Origin: Bacteroidales bacterium UBA4116
Lineage (GTDB): Bacteria; Bacteroidota; Bacteroidia; Bacteroidales; Tannerellaceae
Direction of reading: 5' to 3'
DNA length: 64,000 nt
Assembly (NCBI GenBank): GCA_002381645.1
Contig: DFXE01000012.1
Location: 133,251-197,250 of the forward strand
The position numbers were made by a program, and so were the translations under genes. The notes under the pieces are model-generated. The model was not told the origin of the DNA. It was given only the letters and a program-made list of their open reading frames with translations, and did no database searches. Positions 28,017 to 36,900 of this stretch are shown here, piece by piece; the first letter of the stretch is position 1; each line of letters opens with the position of its first letter.

Positions 28017-28617
28017 GCCGGGAAGTCTTGGGTTGGTATGTCGCTTACTTTTATGCCTGTTAATAGTTGCAGCAACGGCCGTTTCCTGTTCTTCCCGCAC
28101 AGATTATACTCCTAAACCGCGGGGTTATTTCCGTATTGAGCCTCCTGTTCCGTCATATGTTTCATTACCATTAGATGAACTTCCTTATTCATTTAATATA
28201 TCGTCTGAAGTTACTGTGGAATTACCTCCCGTAGGAGATCCGGTGGGTTGGATCAATCTGGCGTATCCGTCGCTTGGCGCAAAAATATATTGTAGTTATA
28301 TCCCTATAAGAAAAGGTGATTTACATACTGTCATGGAAGAATCCCGCTCTTTGGTCATACGGCAGTCAAGGAACGTTCAATCTATTACTGAACAGGCATA
28401 TGATAATGATTTGTTGAAGGTATATGCAGTTTTGTTTCAGTTAGAAGGAAATACCCCTTCTCCAATCCAATTTACAGTGACGGACAGTGCCACAAGATTT
28501 TTCCGCGGGGCTTTATATTATAACAGGGTATCCAATATTGATTCTTTGGCGCCTGTCACCCAATATGTGAAGGCTGATATTATGGAATTGATCCAATCTT
28601 TTAGCTGGCAGAATTAA
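28003..28617 (+). CDS. gldD: Gliding motility lipoprotein GldD
   Basis: About 204 residues. A hydrophobic N-terminus ends in a lipobox (AATAVSC), so it is a lipoprotein, probably on the periplasmic side. The mature N-terminus DYTPKPRGYFRIEPP is the GldD hallmark. The start is one of three close ATGs (27988, 27997, 28003); the last gives the most normal signal peptide. It overlaps gldE by 14 bp and its stop TAA is followed directly by the ATG of the next gene, so translation is coupled. No other gld or por genes occur in the window. Confidence 0.87.
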   Translation: MRSCKPGSLGLVCRLLLCLLIVAATAVSCSSRTDYTPKPRGYFRIEPPVPSYVSLPLDELPYSFNISSEVTVELPPVGDPVGWINLAYPSLGAKIYCSYIPIRKGDLHTVMEESRSLVIRQSRNVQSITEQAYDNDLLKVYAVLFQLEGNTPSPIQFTVTDSATRFFRGALYYNRVSNIDSLAPVTQYVKADIMELIQSFSWQN

Positions 28618-29253
28618 ATGCCGTTGTTATTAACATATAAAGAGCCTGTCGTAGGTATATGGCAGATGGATGAAACTCCGGAAGAGTTGTGGTCGATGTT
28701 GGATTATCATGCTGATTACGTTTCTTTTATCAGTCAGATACGTACGGAGCATCGGAAAAAAGAATGGCTGGCTGTGCGGGTGTTATTAAAAGAATTATTA
28801 GGTGAAGAAACGTTGATCGCGTATTCTCCGAATGGCGCTCCTTATTTGCCGGATAAAGACGTAAATATAAGCATTTCACATACGAAAGGATATGTTGCAG
28901 TCATATTAAGCGATGTTGCTCCGGTAGGTATCGATATTGAATACCGCAACGATCGTATTTTGAAAATAAAACGCAAATTTATTAATCCTGATGAAGAGGA
29001 TTCGATAGATAAAAAGAATGAAGCCGCGCATCTGCTTATTTACTGGTGTGCTAAAGAAGCTTTATTTAAAATGATCGGCAAGGAAGGTGTTGATTTCCGT
29101 GATCATTTGCATATAACCCCTTTCCTTTACTCTCATTCGGGTTATCTGACTGCAACGGAAACCCGTACTTTGGAAAAAAAAGTATATTCCCTTTACTATT
29201 CGGTATACCCTGACTTTGTTCTTACTTTTGGAGAAAAGCAAAAGCCCGGCTGA
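28618..29253 (+). CDS. 4'-phosphopantetheinyl transferase superfamily protein
   Basis: 211-residue Sfp-type enzyme that moves phosphopantetheine from CoA to a carrier protein. Key motifs: SISHTKGYVAVIL, the magnesium-binding VGIDIEY, and WCAKEALFKMIG, matching the (W/F)xxKEAxxK signature. Length matches a pseudo-dimeric Sfp type. Its start codon directly abuts the gldD stop. The carrier substrate is not evident from the neighbours; acyl carrier protein or a lipid pathway is possible. Confidence 0.88.
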   Translation: MPLLLTYKEPVVGIWQMDETPEELWSMLDYHADYVSFISQIRTEHRKKEWLAVRVLLKELLGEETLIAYSPNGAPYLPDKDVNISISHTKGYVAVILSDVAPVGIDIEYRNDRILKIKRKFINPDEEDSIDKKNEAAHLLIYWCAKEALFKMIGKEGVDFRDHLHITPFLYSHSGYLTATETRTLEKKVYSLYYSVYPDFVLTFGEKQKPG

Positions 29254-29265
29254 ATTTTACCGGGC
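29236..29265 (-). terminator. Terminator for the NahK-like gene
   Basis: On the minus strand GCCCGG ... CCGGGC (29260-29265 with 29244-29249) is followed by CTTTTGCTTTT. The hairpin overlaps the last codons of the convergent phosphopantetheinyl transferase gene and could stop both transcripts. Confidence 0.55.
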
Positions 29266-29289
29266 CTGAAATCTGTATATTGATTGTTT

Positions 29290-30384
29290 TTATAACCACT
29301 GTTTCATAAAGTCATCCATTTCATCCGCATGTTGTTCAAGGCTCTGGAGAAGTTTGAACTGTGCTTTTGTGCGTACCAGATTATGTTCAGGGTAATGAAT
29401 TTTGTAGTAGGTGTCGCCGTTGATGTAGTCGGTCAGGAAACGAACAGTTTGCATGTATGTAAGTAGTCGTCCTCCATAGGGAAGAAAGCTTATTTCTAAG
29501 GGAGTGAGGAACGAACTGGCTGTTTCCATATAACCACGGGTATATGATTTAAATATATCCATGTTTACGTCTACATTATCAAGATTTGGATCGTCTTCCG
29601 CACCCTTGTTAGCGCCCGTACGGATAAAATCCCCGATATCGGAAAGTACAAAACCCGGCATAACCGTATCCAGATCTATTACGCAAAGCACTTTACCGTC
29701 TTCATCAAACATTACATTATTTACTTTCGTATCGCAATGATTGATGCGTTTCTTTAGTTTTCCTTCCCGGTAAAGCTGTTCCTGTATACACATGGCATCG
29801 GCACGCTTTTCAATTTCTTCTATGAGGTCTTTAACCTCTTCCAGACGTCCGGCTGCATTTTCGTTTAATGCATCGTGAAACTGTTGCAGGCGGAATTCCA
29901 TGTTATGAAAGTTCGGTATCGTCTCTTCCAATTCACCTTCTGGTATATCTGCAAGCATCGACTGGAAATCGCCAAATGCTTTACCTGCCTCATAGGATAA
30001 TTCTTCGTTTACCTCTTCATATCCTTTACTGCGGGGGATAAATAGACATACCCGCCAATAGCTTTCCCCGTCGAAATAATAATATTTACCGTCTTTAGCG
30101 GGTAGGAAGGTTAATACTTTGCGGTCAATATCTGTTTCACCTTTTTCTTCCAGTTTCCTGCGTATATGCGAAGTTACGATGCGTATGTTATTCTGGAGTA
30201 TATCTACATTTGTAAATATGTTATGATTAATACGTTGCAGAATGTATTTAGCTTCGCCTTTATCAGTTACAACCTTGAATGTGTCGTTAATATGTCCGTT
30301 GCCAAACGGTTCGGCGGAAACGACCTGGCCTTCAATCTGGAAATAGTCCAGGAGTTGCAATAATTGTTCTTTTGTTTTTGTCAT
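29290..30384 (-). CDS. NahK-like sugar kinase (APH phosphotransferase fold)
   Basis: 364-residue kinase of the aminoglycoside/choline phosphotransferase fold that closely recalls N-acetylhexosamine 1-kinase (NahK) of bifidobacteria in length and motifs: FGNGHINDTFKV, YILQRINHNIF, the catalytic HCDTKVNNVMFD (Brenner-like motif with the aspartate two residues before K), CVIDLDTVMPG and the tail YPEHNLVRTKAQFKLLQSLEQ. It probably phosphorylates GlcNAc/GalNAc or a related sugar at C1, a step in host-glycan salvage. No lacto-N-biose phosphorylase is adjacent, so the substrate is inferred only by likeness. Confidence 0.82.
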   Translation of the reverse strand: MTKTKEQLLQLLDYFQIEGQVVSAEPFGNGHINDTFKVVTDKGEAKYILQRINHNIFTNVDILQNNIRIVTSHIRRKLEEKGETDIDRKVLTFLPAKDGKYYYFDGESYWRVCLFIPRSKGYEEVNEELSYEAGKAFGDFQSMLADIPEGELEETIPNFHNMEFRLQQFHDALNENAAGRLEEVKDLIEEIEKRADAMCIQEQLYREGKLKKRINHCDTKVNNVMFDEDGKVLCVIDLDTVMPGFVLSDIGDFIRTGANKGAEDDPNLDNVDVNMDIFKSYTRGYMETASSFLTPLEISFLPYGGRLLTYMQTVRFLTDYINGDTYYKIHYPEHNLVRTKAQFKLLQSLEQHADEMDDFMKQWL

Positions 30385-30421
30385 GGTATGTACGTTTAAA
30401 TTAAGTCACCTGATAGAATTG

Positions 30422-30452
30422 CAAACTTAGGCAAAAAAACGCTATTTTACAA
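30422..30452 (-). promoter_or_regulatory. Promoter of the NahK-like gene
   Basis: On the minus strand TTG (30452-30450), 20-bp gap, TAAGTTTG (30429-30422). The -33 part lies in the last codons of the upstream barrel gene. Confidence 0.55.
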
Positions 30453-32775
30453 TGCCCGAATCCTGGTCGGCATTATTCAGGGTTTTATTTTCCGCCTTAT
30501 GTTTCCGTCCGTAATGTATATTCCAGGTAAAGGAGAGGGTGAGCATGTTACCGTTATCTTTTATATACGTCCGGGTTTCTTTTTTTGCAATTCCGGAGAT
30601 TCTTTTGCTTCCGGCACTCCATCCTTCTGAAATAAACGGGTACCAGAGTCCGGCTCCGATTTTTATTTCCTTATTGATTTTGTATCCCATATTGATTCCG
30701 CAATTATTCTCTCCATAGCGGATAGTCTCTCCGTTTAATGAATTGTACCGGCTGTAAATCCATCCTCCTATCGACCATTTTTTATAGCTTATTTCAGCTT
30801 GTCCTCCGGCATACCATGTTGTATAAGAGTGGTCATACTTATTGCCGGTGTTTCTGAAATAATTTATACCTGTATAGCCGGATAATGAAAGGATATTTTC
30901 AATCACTTGCATTTGAATATATCCTTGTCCGCCAATGCAGCGGGAGCTTTTTTGATTATCATACCTATATTCGAAAAGATATGTATCCGGTAAATCTATT
31001 CGGTTAACTTCTTCCATAATGGGATTTTTAAGATAAGAGTAATTACCTGAAAGTTGAGTGTTAATTTGTTTGTATTGGTACTGAAAACGCAACTGGTTAG
31101 TGTAGGTTCTGTAAGGAGTCAAATCCGGATTTCCTGTATTTACCTCAAAATCATTCATTTGCTGCCGGATATCACTTAAATTAGAGAGGGAAGGCAGAGT
31201 GGGTTGCACATTAAATATATACCTAAGGTTTGCTCCTTTAAAAACAGGATAGGAGACCATAAATGAAGGGCGGAAAGTATAGAAAACAAATCCTTCGTCG
31301 TTTTCATCAAATGCCTGACGCGAAACGCCGACCCCCAACATATACGATAGTTCTTTAATTTTACCCTGTATTTGTGTATAAGCATATGTATTCGATGTGT
31401 TCATGCGTGTTATGGCATCTGTCGTACCTTCATATATATTTTTGGTATGTGCCTGGGTATATTGCAATCCGAGGGAAAGTTCAAAAGGTTTAAACTCTTT
31501 TTCATAAATTCCTTCTCCAATCAAAGAATATTTATTCCCATCTGCCGAGTAAGCATAATTGCTGTGCGGATTGTTGATATCGGAAAAATATTCCTTATAA
31601 TTGCGGCTATAATCAGAACCGATGAATGTTCCTACTATGTTGGCTGTAATGCTTTGTTTATGCGGAAGGTGCTTCATGAAATATAAATCGATAGCAGGCG
31701 TATTACTTTTGTCAGTCATCTTATTATATGAATGGCCTTTTGGGATATTATTTTCAACTATATTTTGAGCGACATCCCTTTTAGGGGCATTGAATATGCT
31801 GTTTCTGAAAACTGCATTAAAAGTATAGTCATCAGGCTGGAAAAGGTTGTAGGAAAATTCAACGTCGTGTGTGGTATAATTGAACGGCAAACTAATTCCT
31901 TCCAGGCGGCGGTTGCGGCTACTTCCGTCCTTAAGTAAAAACGATTGATCATCATTGGTAAACCTGTCGTTATAGTCGCGGTATGTCATATAATAATTTA
32001 AACCGAATTCAGATTGTTTATGATTTGCTTTTATGTATATGTTATCGTTTCCGAAGCCGGTAGTAAACGAGTTGGTTAAATTAACGCCCGCACTGATACC
32101 CGATGTATGTTGCCTGACAATGAAGTTTATAACGGCGGAGATTCCTTCATCGGCATATCGTATACCGGGGTTGTCAATGTATTCCACTCGTACAACATTG
32201 CCTGGTCTGAGTGCGTGAACTTGAGGAGCTGTTGCTTTCATATCGTTAATACGCAACTGGACAGTTTCACCCCCAATGGTTGAAACAACGTTTTGCAGCA
32301 GATCTATTTTTAATCCTGGTAACATCATTTTGCTTAAAAGTTCATATCCGGACGTTGAATTCTGTATTTGTGACCGGGTGGGTAGAACAATCTGTCTGTC
32401 TAATTTGGTGATTACTTGAGAAGCAGTTATTGTTATTCCCTGTAATTCTACGGGTAGCTCTTCAAGAACAATGACTCCTAAATCAATATCTTTTGAGAGG
32501 TTATTTAATTGAGTAATGCAATTCGGATAGCCGATGCATGAAACGGTTAATATATAATTTCCTTTATCTATATTATATAAGGTGAATTTACCCCCTTCAT
32601 CACTTGTTGTCCCTGCAACAAATGAGGAATCAGTCAATAATAAAGTAATGTTGGCATAAGGTATTGCGGCTTTTTCTTTTGAATCGGTTATATTTCCTTT
32701 AATGCTGATGTTTTGAGCATGTAGTGAAGAAACAAATAAATGAAAAATTAAAAAGAGAATTGTCTGTTTGTGCAT
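30442..32775 (-). CDS. TonB-dependent receptor-like outer-membrane protein
   Basis: 777 residues: signal peptide (QTILFLIFHLFVSSLHA, then QNISIKG), a carboxypeptidase-regulatory-like Ig domain (NITDSKEKAAIPYANITLLLTD...), a plug-like region (GYELLSKMMLPGLKIDLLQNVVSTIGGETVQLRIND), then a long beta-barrel that fits the outer-membrane beta-barrel family (OMP_b-brl_3), with many YxY/NxN strand patterns. It ends without a typical aromatic residue. Transport substrate unknown; no SusD partner follows, so it is not a SusC. Members often answer to sigma/anti-sigma or two-component systems, but none is adjacent. Confidence 0.82.
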   Translation of the reverse strand: MHKQTILFLIFHLFVSSLHAQNISIKGNITDSKEKAAIPYANITLLLTDSSFVAGTTSDEGGKFTLYNIDKGNYILTVSCIGYPNCITQLNNLSKDIDLGVIVLEELPVELQGITITASQVITKLDRQIVLPTRSQIQNSTSGYELLSKMMLPGLKIDLLQNVVSTIGGETVQLRINDMKATAPQVHALRPGNVVRVEYIDNPGIRYADEGISAVINFIVRQHTSGISAGVNLTNSFTTGFGNDNIYIKANHKQSEFGLNYYMTYRDYNDRFTNDDQSFLLKDGSSRNRRLEGISLPFNYTTHDVEFSYNLFQPDDYTFNAVFRNSIFNAPKRDVAQNIVENNIPKGHSYNKMTDKSNTPAIDLYFMKHLPHKQSITANIVGTFIGSDYSRNYKEYFSDINNPHSNYAYSADGNKYSLIGEGIYEKEFKPFELSLGLQYTQAHTKNIYEGTTDAITRMNTSNTYAYTQIQGKIKELSYMLGVGVSRQAFDENDEGFVFYTFRPSFMVSYPVFKGANLRYIFNVQPTLPSLSNLSDIRQQMNDFEVNTGNPDLTPYRTYTNQLRFQYQYKQINTQLSGNYSYLKNPIMEEVNRIDLPDTYLFEYRYDNQKSSRCIGGQGYIQMQVIENILSLSGYTGINYFRNTGNKYDHSYTTWYAGGQAEISYKKWSIGGWIYSRYNSLNGETIRYGENNCGINMGYKINKEIKIGAGLWYPFISEGWSAGSKRISGIAKKETRTYIKDNGNMLTLSFTWNIHYGRKHKAENKTLNNADQDSGIVK

Positions 32776-32891
32776 GTTTGTCCGTATTGTAGTTACTAAA
32801 AAATCTTGGTAATTACTTATATTGACAAACTATTAAATCAAATATAACATCTTACATGTTGAATACTGGATAAAAAGAGGATTATTTAAAT

Positions 32892-32923
32892 AAAAAAGGC
32901 CATCTTTTAGAATGACCTTTTTT
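32892..32923 (-). terminator. Terminator after ribosomal protein L31
   Basis: Twelve-position stem 32892-32903 with 32912-32923 with one mismatch, flanked by A6 and T6, so it works on either strand. It follows the L31 stop in the minus direction. Confidence 0.8.
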
Positions 32924-32943
32924 CAAGATATGAAATATATCTG

Positions 32944-33198
32944 TTATTTCTTGTTACGGTTGCCGTAACGGCTCATGAACTTATCTACACGCCCGGCTGT
33001 ATCCACCAGTTTCGATTTACCAGTGTAAAAGGGGTGAGAAGTGCTTGAAATTTCCACCTTTATCAACGGATAAGTAACACCGTCGATATCGATAGTTTCC
33101 TTTGCGTTGATTGTCGAACGCGTGATAAATACATCGTCGTTAGACATATCTTTAAACACGACCGGACGATAGTTATCAGGATGAATACCTTTTTTCAT
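32944..33198 (-). CDS. rpmE2: 50S ribosomal protein L31, type B
   Basis: 84 residues beginning MKKGIHPDNYRPVVFKDMS with the conserved SSTSHPFYTGKSKLVDTAGRVDKF core and a basic tail. It has no zinc-binding cysteines, which marks the zinc-independent type B form (84 residues against about 70 for type A). In many bacteria this form replaces the zinc form under zinc shortage; no Zur site could be recognised here. It is transcribed divergently from the aldolase gene and ends at a clear terminator. Confidence 0.95.
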   Translation of the reverse strand: MKKGIHPDNYRPVVFKDMSNDDVFITRSTINAKETIDIDGVTYPLIKVEISSTSHPFYTGKSKLVDTAGRVDKFMSRYGNRNKK

Positions 33199-33261
33199 TG
33201 CTTTATATCTGTTTTTTTAGTTTATATTCTTCTTATAGTGACTGGTAACCGAATTGGGATG

Positions 33262-33292
33262 CAAAGGTATGGAATGCAATTGAACAAACAAA
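33262..33292 (-). promoter_or_regulatory. Promoter of rpmE2
   Basis: On the minus strand TTTG (33292-33289), exactly 19 bp, then TACCTTTG (33269-33262). Consensus in both boxes and spacing. Confidence 0.7.
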
Positions 33293-33374
33293 GAAAATGA
33301 AATTATTTTTTCTATGGAAACGACTTTTCGGATAATTTATATGCTTAATAGCATGTATTTTATCTGATAGTTTC

Positions 33375-33382
33375 TATCTTTG
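33375..33382 (+). promoter_or_regulatory. Promoter -7 box of the aldolase gene
   Basis: TATCTTTG fits TAnnTTTG, 40 bp before the ATG. No TTTG was found at the usual -33 position. Confidence 0.5.
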
Positions 33383-33422
33383 TGAAGGTTTTTAATTAAT
33401 AACATAATAACATATAACTACA

Positions 33423-34418
33423 ATGGTAAGTTACAAAGAATTAGGCCTGGTAAACACCAAAGAAATGTTTGCAAAGGCAATGGAAGGCGGTTATGCTATT
33501 CCTGCATTTAACTTTAATAACATGGAACAAATGCAGGCTATTGTTCAGGCTGCAGTGGAAACAAATTCTCCTGTAATCCTTCAGGTATCAAGCGGTGCCC
33601 GTAAATATGCGAACCAAACTCTTTTACGTTATATGGCGGAAGGTGCTGTGGCGTATGCTAAAGAATTGGGATGCCCGAATCCTCAGATCGCCCTTCACCT
33701 TGACCACGGTGATTCTTTCGAACTTTGCAAAAGCTGTATCGACACAGGTTTTTCATCTGTGATGATTGATGGTTCACACCTGCCTTACGAAGAAAATGTA
33801 GCCCTTACAAAAAAAGTTGTAGAATATGCACACCAATATGACGTAACAGTTGAAGGTGAATTAGGCGTTTTAGCAGGAGTGGAAGACGAAGTTAGTTCAG
33901 ATCATCATACATACACAGAACCTGATGATGTGGTTGATTTCGTTACAAAAACCGGATGTGACTCATTAGCTATCTCTATCGGTACTTCTCACGGAGCCAA
34001 CAAATTTACTCCGGAACAATGTACCCGCGATGAAAATGGAAATCTTGTTCCTCCCCCGTTACGTTTCGATATCCTTGAAGAAATTGAAAAAAGAATACCG
34101 GGATTCCCTATTGTACTTCACGGAGCTTCTTCTGTTCCACAGGAAGAAGTTGCTACAATCAATAAATATGGTGGTGCACTAAAAGATGCTATCGGTATTC
34201 CGGAAGAACAATTACGTAGAGCTGCTGCTTCAGCTGTTTGCAAAATCAACATCGACTCTGATAGCCGTTTAGCCATGACTGCTGCTATCCGTGAAGTTTT
34301 TGCTACTAAACCGGCTGAGTTCGATCCTCGTAAATATTTAGGACCTGCACGTGAAAATGCAAAGAAACTGTATAAACATAAAATTGAAGAAGTATTGGGC
34401 TCTGCAAACAGAATCTGA
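33423..34418 (+). CDS. fbaA: Class II fructose-bisphosphate aldolase
   Basis: 331-residue zinc-dependent aldolase of glycolysis and gluconeogenesis. Marks: AIPAFNFNNMEQMQAIVQAA, the catalytic and metal-binding LHLDHGDSFELCKSCIDTGFSSVMIDGSH, VEGELGVLAGVED, the metal histidine in IGTSHGANKF, and IVLHGASSVPQEE. It is a single-gene unit with its own promoter and a strong terminator. Codon use is clearly biased to highly expressed-gene patterns compared with the neighbours, as expected for a central enzyme; that judgement is by eye. Confidence 0.95.
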   Translation: MVSYKELGLVNTKEMFAKAMEGGYAIPAFNFNNMEQMQAIVQAAVETNSPVILQVSSGARKYANQTLLRYMAEGAVAYAKELGCPNPQIALHLDHGDSFELCKSCIDTGFSSVMIDGSHLPYEENVALTKKVVEYAHQYDVTVEGELGVLAGVEDEVSSDHHTYTEPDDVVDFVTKTGCDSLAISIGTSHGANKFTPEQCTRDENGNLVPPPLRFDILEEIEKRIPGFPIVLHGASSVPQEEVATINKYGGALKDAIGIPEEQLRRAAASAVCKINIDSDSRLAMTAAIREVFATKPAEFDPRKYLGPARENAKKLYKHKIEEVLGSANRI

Positions 34419-34472
34419 TAATTTAGGAAATAACTGATCATTCCGCAGGAAAGAGAATGGTCGAATAGAGGA

Positions 34473-34508
34473 GGTAAGAATTTGTACTGACAAATTCTTA
34501 CCTTTTTT
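34473..34508 (+). terminator. Intrinsic terminator of the aldolase gene
   Basis: Perfect 12-bp stem GGTAAGAATTTG / CAAATTCTTACC with loop TACTGA, followed by TTTTTT. Confidence 0.92.
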
Positions 34509-34537
34509 GTAAAGTTGAAAAGAATCATCATGAAATA

Positions 34538-34568
34538 TTTGGAGATATAAGAATCAATATTAACTTTG
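34538..34568 (+). promoter_or_regulatory. Promoter of the membrane protein/regulator/CreD locus
   Basis: TTTG at 34538-34541, 19-bp gap, TAACTTTG at 34561-34568. The -7 box overlaps the left half-site of a candidate operator. Confidence 0.7.
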
Positions 34569-34587
34569 CAATTCAAAGCACTTTTAT
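34563..34587 (+). promoter_or_regulatory. Candidate operator, copy 1
   Basis: Inverted repeat CTTTGCAATTCAAAG at 34564-34578, followed after 2 bp by CTTTTAT. The whole 25-bp block recurs at 35508-35532 with only the 2 middle bases changed. It overlaps the -7 box and start site, a position suited to a repressor, most simply the winged-helix protein encoded between the two copies. Confidence 0.65.
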
Positions 34588-34596
34588 TTTATTTGT

Positions 34597-35205
34597 ATGA
34601 ATAAACAATTAGAAGATATTAAGGCGATACGTGAGATGATGGAGAAATCATCTAAATTTATATCTTTAAGCGGTTTATCCGGTATTCTGGCAGGCATTAC
34701 GGCAATTCTGGGAGCGGCCTTTGCCTATTTCTATTTGTTGAGAGATCCGTCACTGACTGATTATACCCGCAATCAGGAACTTATAATACTTTTTTTAGAT
34801 GCATTAGTCGTCTTGTTTATTTCGATAGGTTTCGGTATTTATTTTTCGTGGCGGAAAGCACAGAAACAAAACCAGAATTTATTTAATCGTGTAACAATGC
34901 GTACGCTTTATAATTTGAGCATACCTTTAATCGCCGGCGGAATAATGTGTACGATCTTTTTATTGCGTGGAGATGTGCGGATGGTGATTGCCGGTACACT
35001 TGTTTTTTATGGCTTGGCCTTGATAAATGCCTCTAAATATACATTTGAAGAAGTGCATTATTTAGGAATCACCGAAATTATCCTTGGAATAGCTGCCGCT
35101 ATATTTGAACGTAACGGGATATTATTCTGGACTATCGGATTTGGGGTTTGCCATATTATATATGGTTTTCTAATGTATAAGAAATATGATCTGAAAAAAG
35201 AATGA
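34597..35205 (+). CDS. Multi-pass membrane protein, function unknown
   Basis: 202 residues with about six hydrophobic helices in pairs (FISLSGLSGILAGITAILGA, LIILFLDALVVLFISIGFGI, LIAGGIMCTIFLLRG, ITEIILGIAAAIF, GFGVCHIIYGFLMY) and a charged N-terminus. No catalytic motif is visible. It overlaps the next gene, a winged-helix regulator, by 4 bp (ATGA), and a CreD gene follows, so it probably belongs to the same envelope response. I do not know a named family for it. Confidence 0.7.
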   Translation: MNKQLEDIKAIREMMEKSSKFISLSGLSGILAGITAILGAAFAYFYLLRDPSLTDYTRNQELIILFLDALVVLFISIGFGIYFSWRKAQKQNQNLFNRVTMRTLYNLSIPLIAGGIMCTIFLLRGDVRMVIAGTLVFYGLALINASKYTFEEVHYLGITEIILGIAAAIFERNGILFWTIGFGVCHIIYGFLMYKKYDLKKE

Positions 35206-35492
35206 CAAATATTATTTCAAAATTAAATAAGGCCTTTGAAAGTCGTATACGATTAGGAATAATGTCTATTCTTTCTGTAAATGAATCTGCCGATTTTAAT
35301 ACGATGAAGCAATTAATGGAATTGACTGACGGTAACCTCGCAAGTCATCTAAAAGCATTGGAAGGATTAGGGTATATTCAATCTCATAAACAGTTTATAG
35401 GGCGAAAACCTAATACACAATACACAATTACTGAAGAAGGGGGGAAGCGTTTTAAAGAGCATCTAGATGCTTTGGAAGAATTGATCCGCTAA
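35202..35492 (+). CDS. Winged-helix transcriptional regulator (HTH_34/ArsR-MarR-like)
   Basis: 96-residue DNA-binding protein consisting of little more than one winged helix: RIRLGIMSILSVNESADFNTMKQLMELTDGNLASHLKALEGLGYIQ (helices 1-3, recognition helix around NLASHLKAL), wing KQFIGRKPNTQYTITEEGG, then a dimerisation helix. No ligand domain, so the signal may be another protein, perhaps its membrane partner upstream. Two copies of an inverted repeat frame its gene, suggesting autoregulation plus control of creD. Confidence 0.82.
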   Translation: MTNIISKLNKAFESRIRLGIMSILSVNESADFNTMKQLMELTDGNLASHLKALEGLGYIQSHKQFIGRKPNTQYTITEEGGKRFKEHLDALEELIR

Positions 35493-35507
35493 TTTTTTTA
35501 CCTTATT

Positions 35508-35532
35508 ACTTTGCAATTCAAAGTTCTTTTAT
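35508..35532 (+). promoter_or_regulatory. Candidate operator, copy 2, before creD
   Basis: Second copy of the block with CTTTGCAATTCAAAG (35509-35523) and CTTTTAT. TTACTTTG at 35506-35513 is a one-mismatch -7 box, so creD may have its own promoter under the same regulator. Confidence 0.6.
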
Positions 35533-35555
35533 ATAAATAATAAATAACAAAGTTT

Positions 35556-36878
35556 ATGGAAACAAAAATGAAAAAGACGGAAAATTTCACCCAGTCAATT
35601 ACATTAAAAGCTGTGGTAGTTATGGTTTTAACGCTTATCCTGTTAATTCCCGGTTTTATGGTTCAGGACCTTATTTGGGAAAGGAAAGAAAGAAGTGTGG
35701 AAACGATAGAAAAGATCAATGCAAAATGGAGTCATTCCCAAACCATTTGCGCTCCGGTTCTGACGATACCTTATACAACAACCTATACGAATAAGGAGAA
35801 TAAAATAATAATCGAGCACCATATTTTAAATGTTACGCCCGAAACATTAATTATCGATGCGGAATTGTTTCCGGAAGAAAGGCATTATGGTATTTACAAA
35901 ACAATATTGTATAAAAGTGAACTTAATATTTCAGGTAAGTTTAATAAGGTGGAGAATTTTAACCTGGATAATAGTGTTATCCACTGGGATAAATCTTATC
36001 TCCGATTAGGGTTTTCCGATTTACGGGGTATCACAACAAATATTGATTTTAAACTGAATAATAAATCTTATGAAGCTTCTGCTACAGGAATTAATAATGG
36101 TAATTTAGGAAATGAGTTAACCGTTGTCGTAGGGGAGGATATACTCAACACAGATGGCATATTGTCTTTTAATTGCAAAATGAACCTTAACGGTAGTGGG
36201 AGTATTAATTTTATTCCATTGGGTAAGACAACAACTGTTCATGTAAACGGAGCATGGGATGCTCCCGGCTATATTGGAAACTTCAGCCCGGAGGCGAAAT
36301 CTACGGAAGGGTTCGATGCGACATGGAATATTCTGAGTTTTAACCGTAATATTCCGGATGTATGGGTAGACGACAATATCAATGGTTTTTATGATTCTAC
36401 TTTTGGCGTGAGTTTGGTTGATACAGTTGATCATTACCAGCAGAATATGCGTTCTGCAAAATATGCTATTATGTTTATTGGCCTTACTTTTGTAGTATTC
36501 TTCTTTGTGGAGATTCTTACTAAAAAGAAAATTCATCCGATTCAATATTTGTTAGTTGGGATAGCTTTAATCCTTTTTTACACCCTACTTTTGTCTATAT
36601 CAGAACAATTGAATTTTGCATTAGCTTATTTGGTAGCGAGTTTTGCCACTATTACTTTAATAACGCTTTATGTGTATAGTATTTTCAAAAATAAAATACA
36701 AACAGCACTCCTTACGTTTGTTTTATGTTTGTTATATATATTCCTGTATGTTGTATTGCAGTTAGAAGATATAGCGTTGCTTATCGGTAGTATCGGATTA
36801 TTTGTGATATTAGCGGTGATTATGTATTTCTCCAGAAAAGTGAGCTGGTATAAACAGGATGAACTTCCTGTTGAGTAA
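35556..36878 (+). CDS. creD: CreD family inner-membrane protein
   Basis: 440 residues: one helix near the N-terminus (LKAVVVMVLTLILLIPGFMV) then the CreD signature VQDLIWERKERSVETIEKINAKWS and a large periplasmic domain, followed by five closely packed helices from about residue 300. E. coli CreD belongs to the CreBC envelope/carbon regulon and its function is unknown. In Bacteroidota creD commonly lies with a small winged-helix gene, as here, rather than with CreBC. Its length matches the family. Confidence 0.88.
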   Translation: METKMKKTENFTQSITLKAVVVMVLTLILLIPGFMVQDLIWERKERSVETIEKINAKWSHSQTICAPVLTIPYTTTYTNKENKIIIEHHILNVTPETLIIDAELFPEERHYGIYKTILYKSELNISGKFNKVENFNLDNSVIHWDKSYLRLGFSDLRGITTNIDFKLNNKSYEASATGINNGNLGNELTVVVGEDILNTDGILSFNCKMNLNGSGSINFIPLGKTTTVHVNGAWDAPGYIGNFSPEAKSTEGFDATWNILSFNRNIPDVWVDDNINGFYDSTFGVSLVDTVDHYQQNMRSAKYAIMFIGLTFVVFFFVEILTKKKIHPIQYLLVGIALILFYTLLLSISEQLNFALAYLVASFATITLITLYVYSIFKNKIQTALLTFVLCLLYIFLYVVLQLEDIALLIGSIGLFVILAVIMYFSRKVSWYKQDELPVE

Positions 36879-36900
36879 TAAAAATAGTGACAAAAATAAA

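Noticed and set aside
36117..36545. Minus-strand open frame of 142 codons within creD
   Set aside because: Antisense to a conserved CreD domain; low-complexity translation without signal or motif.
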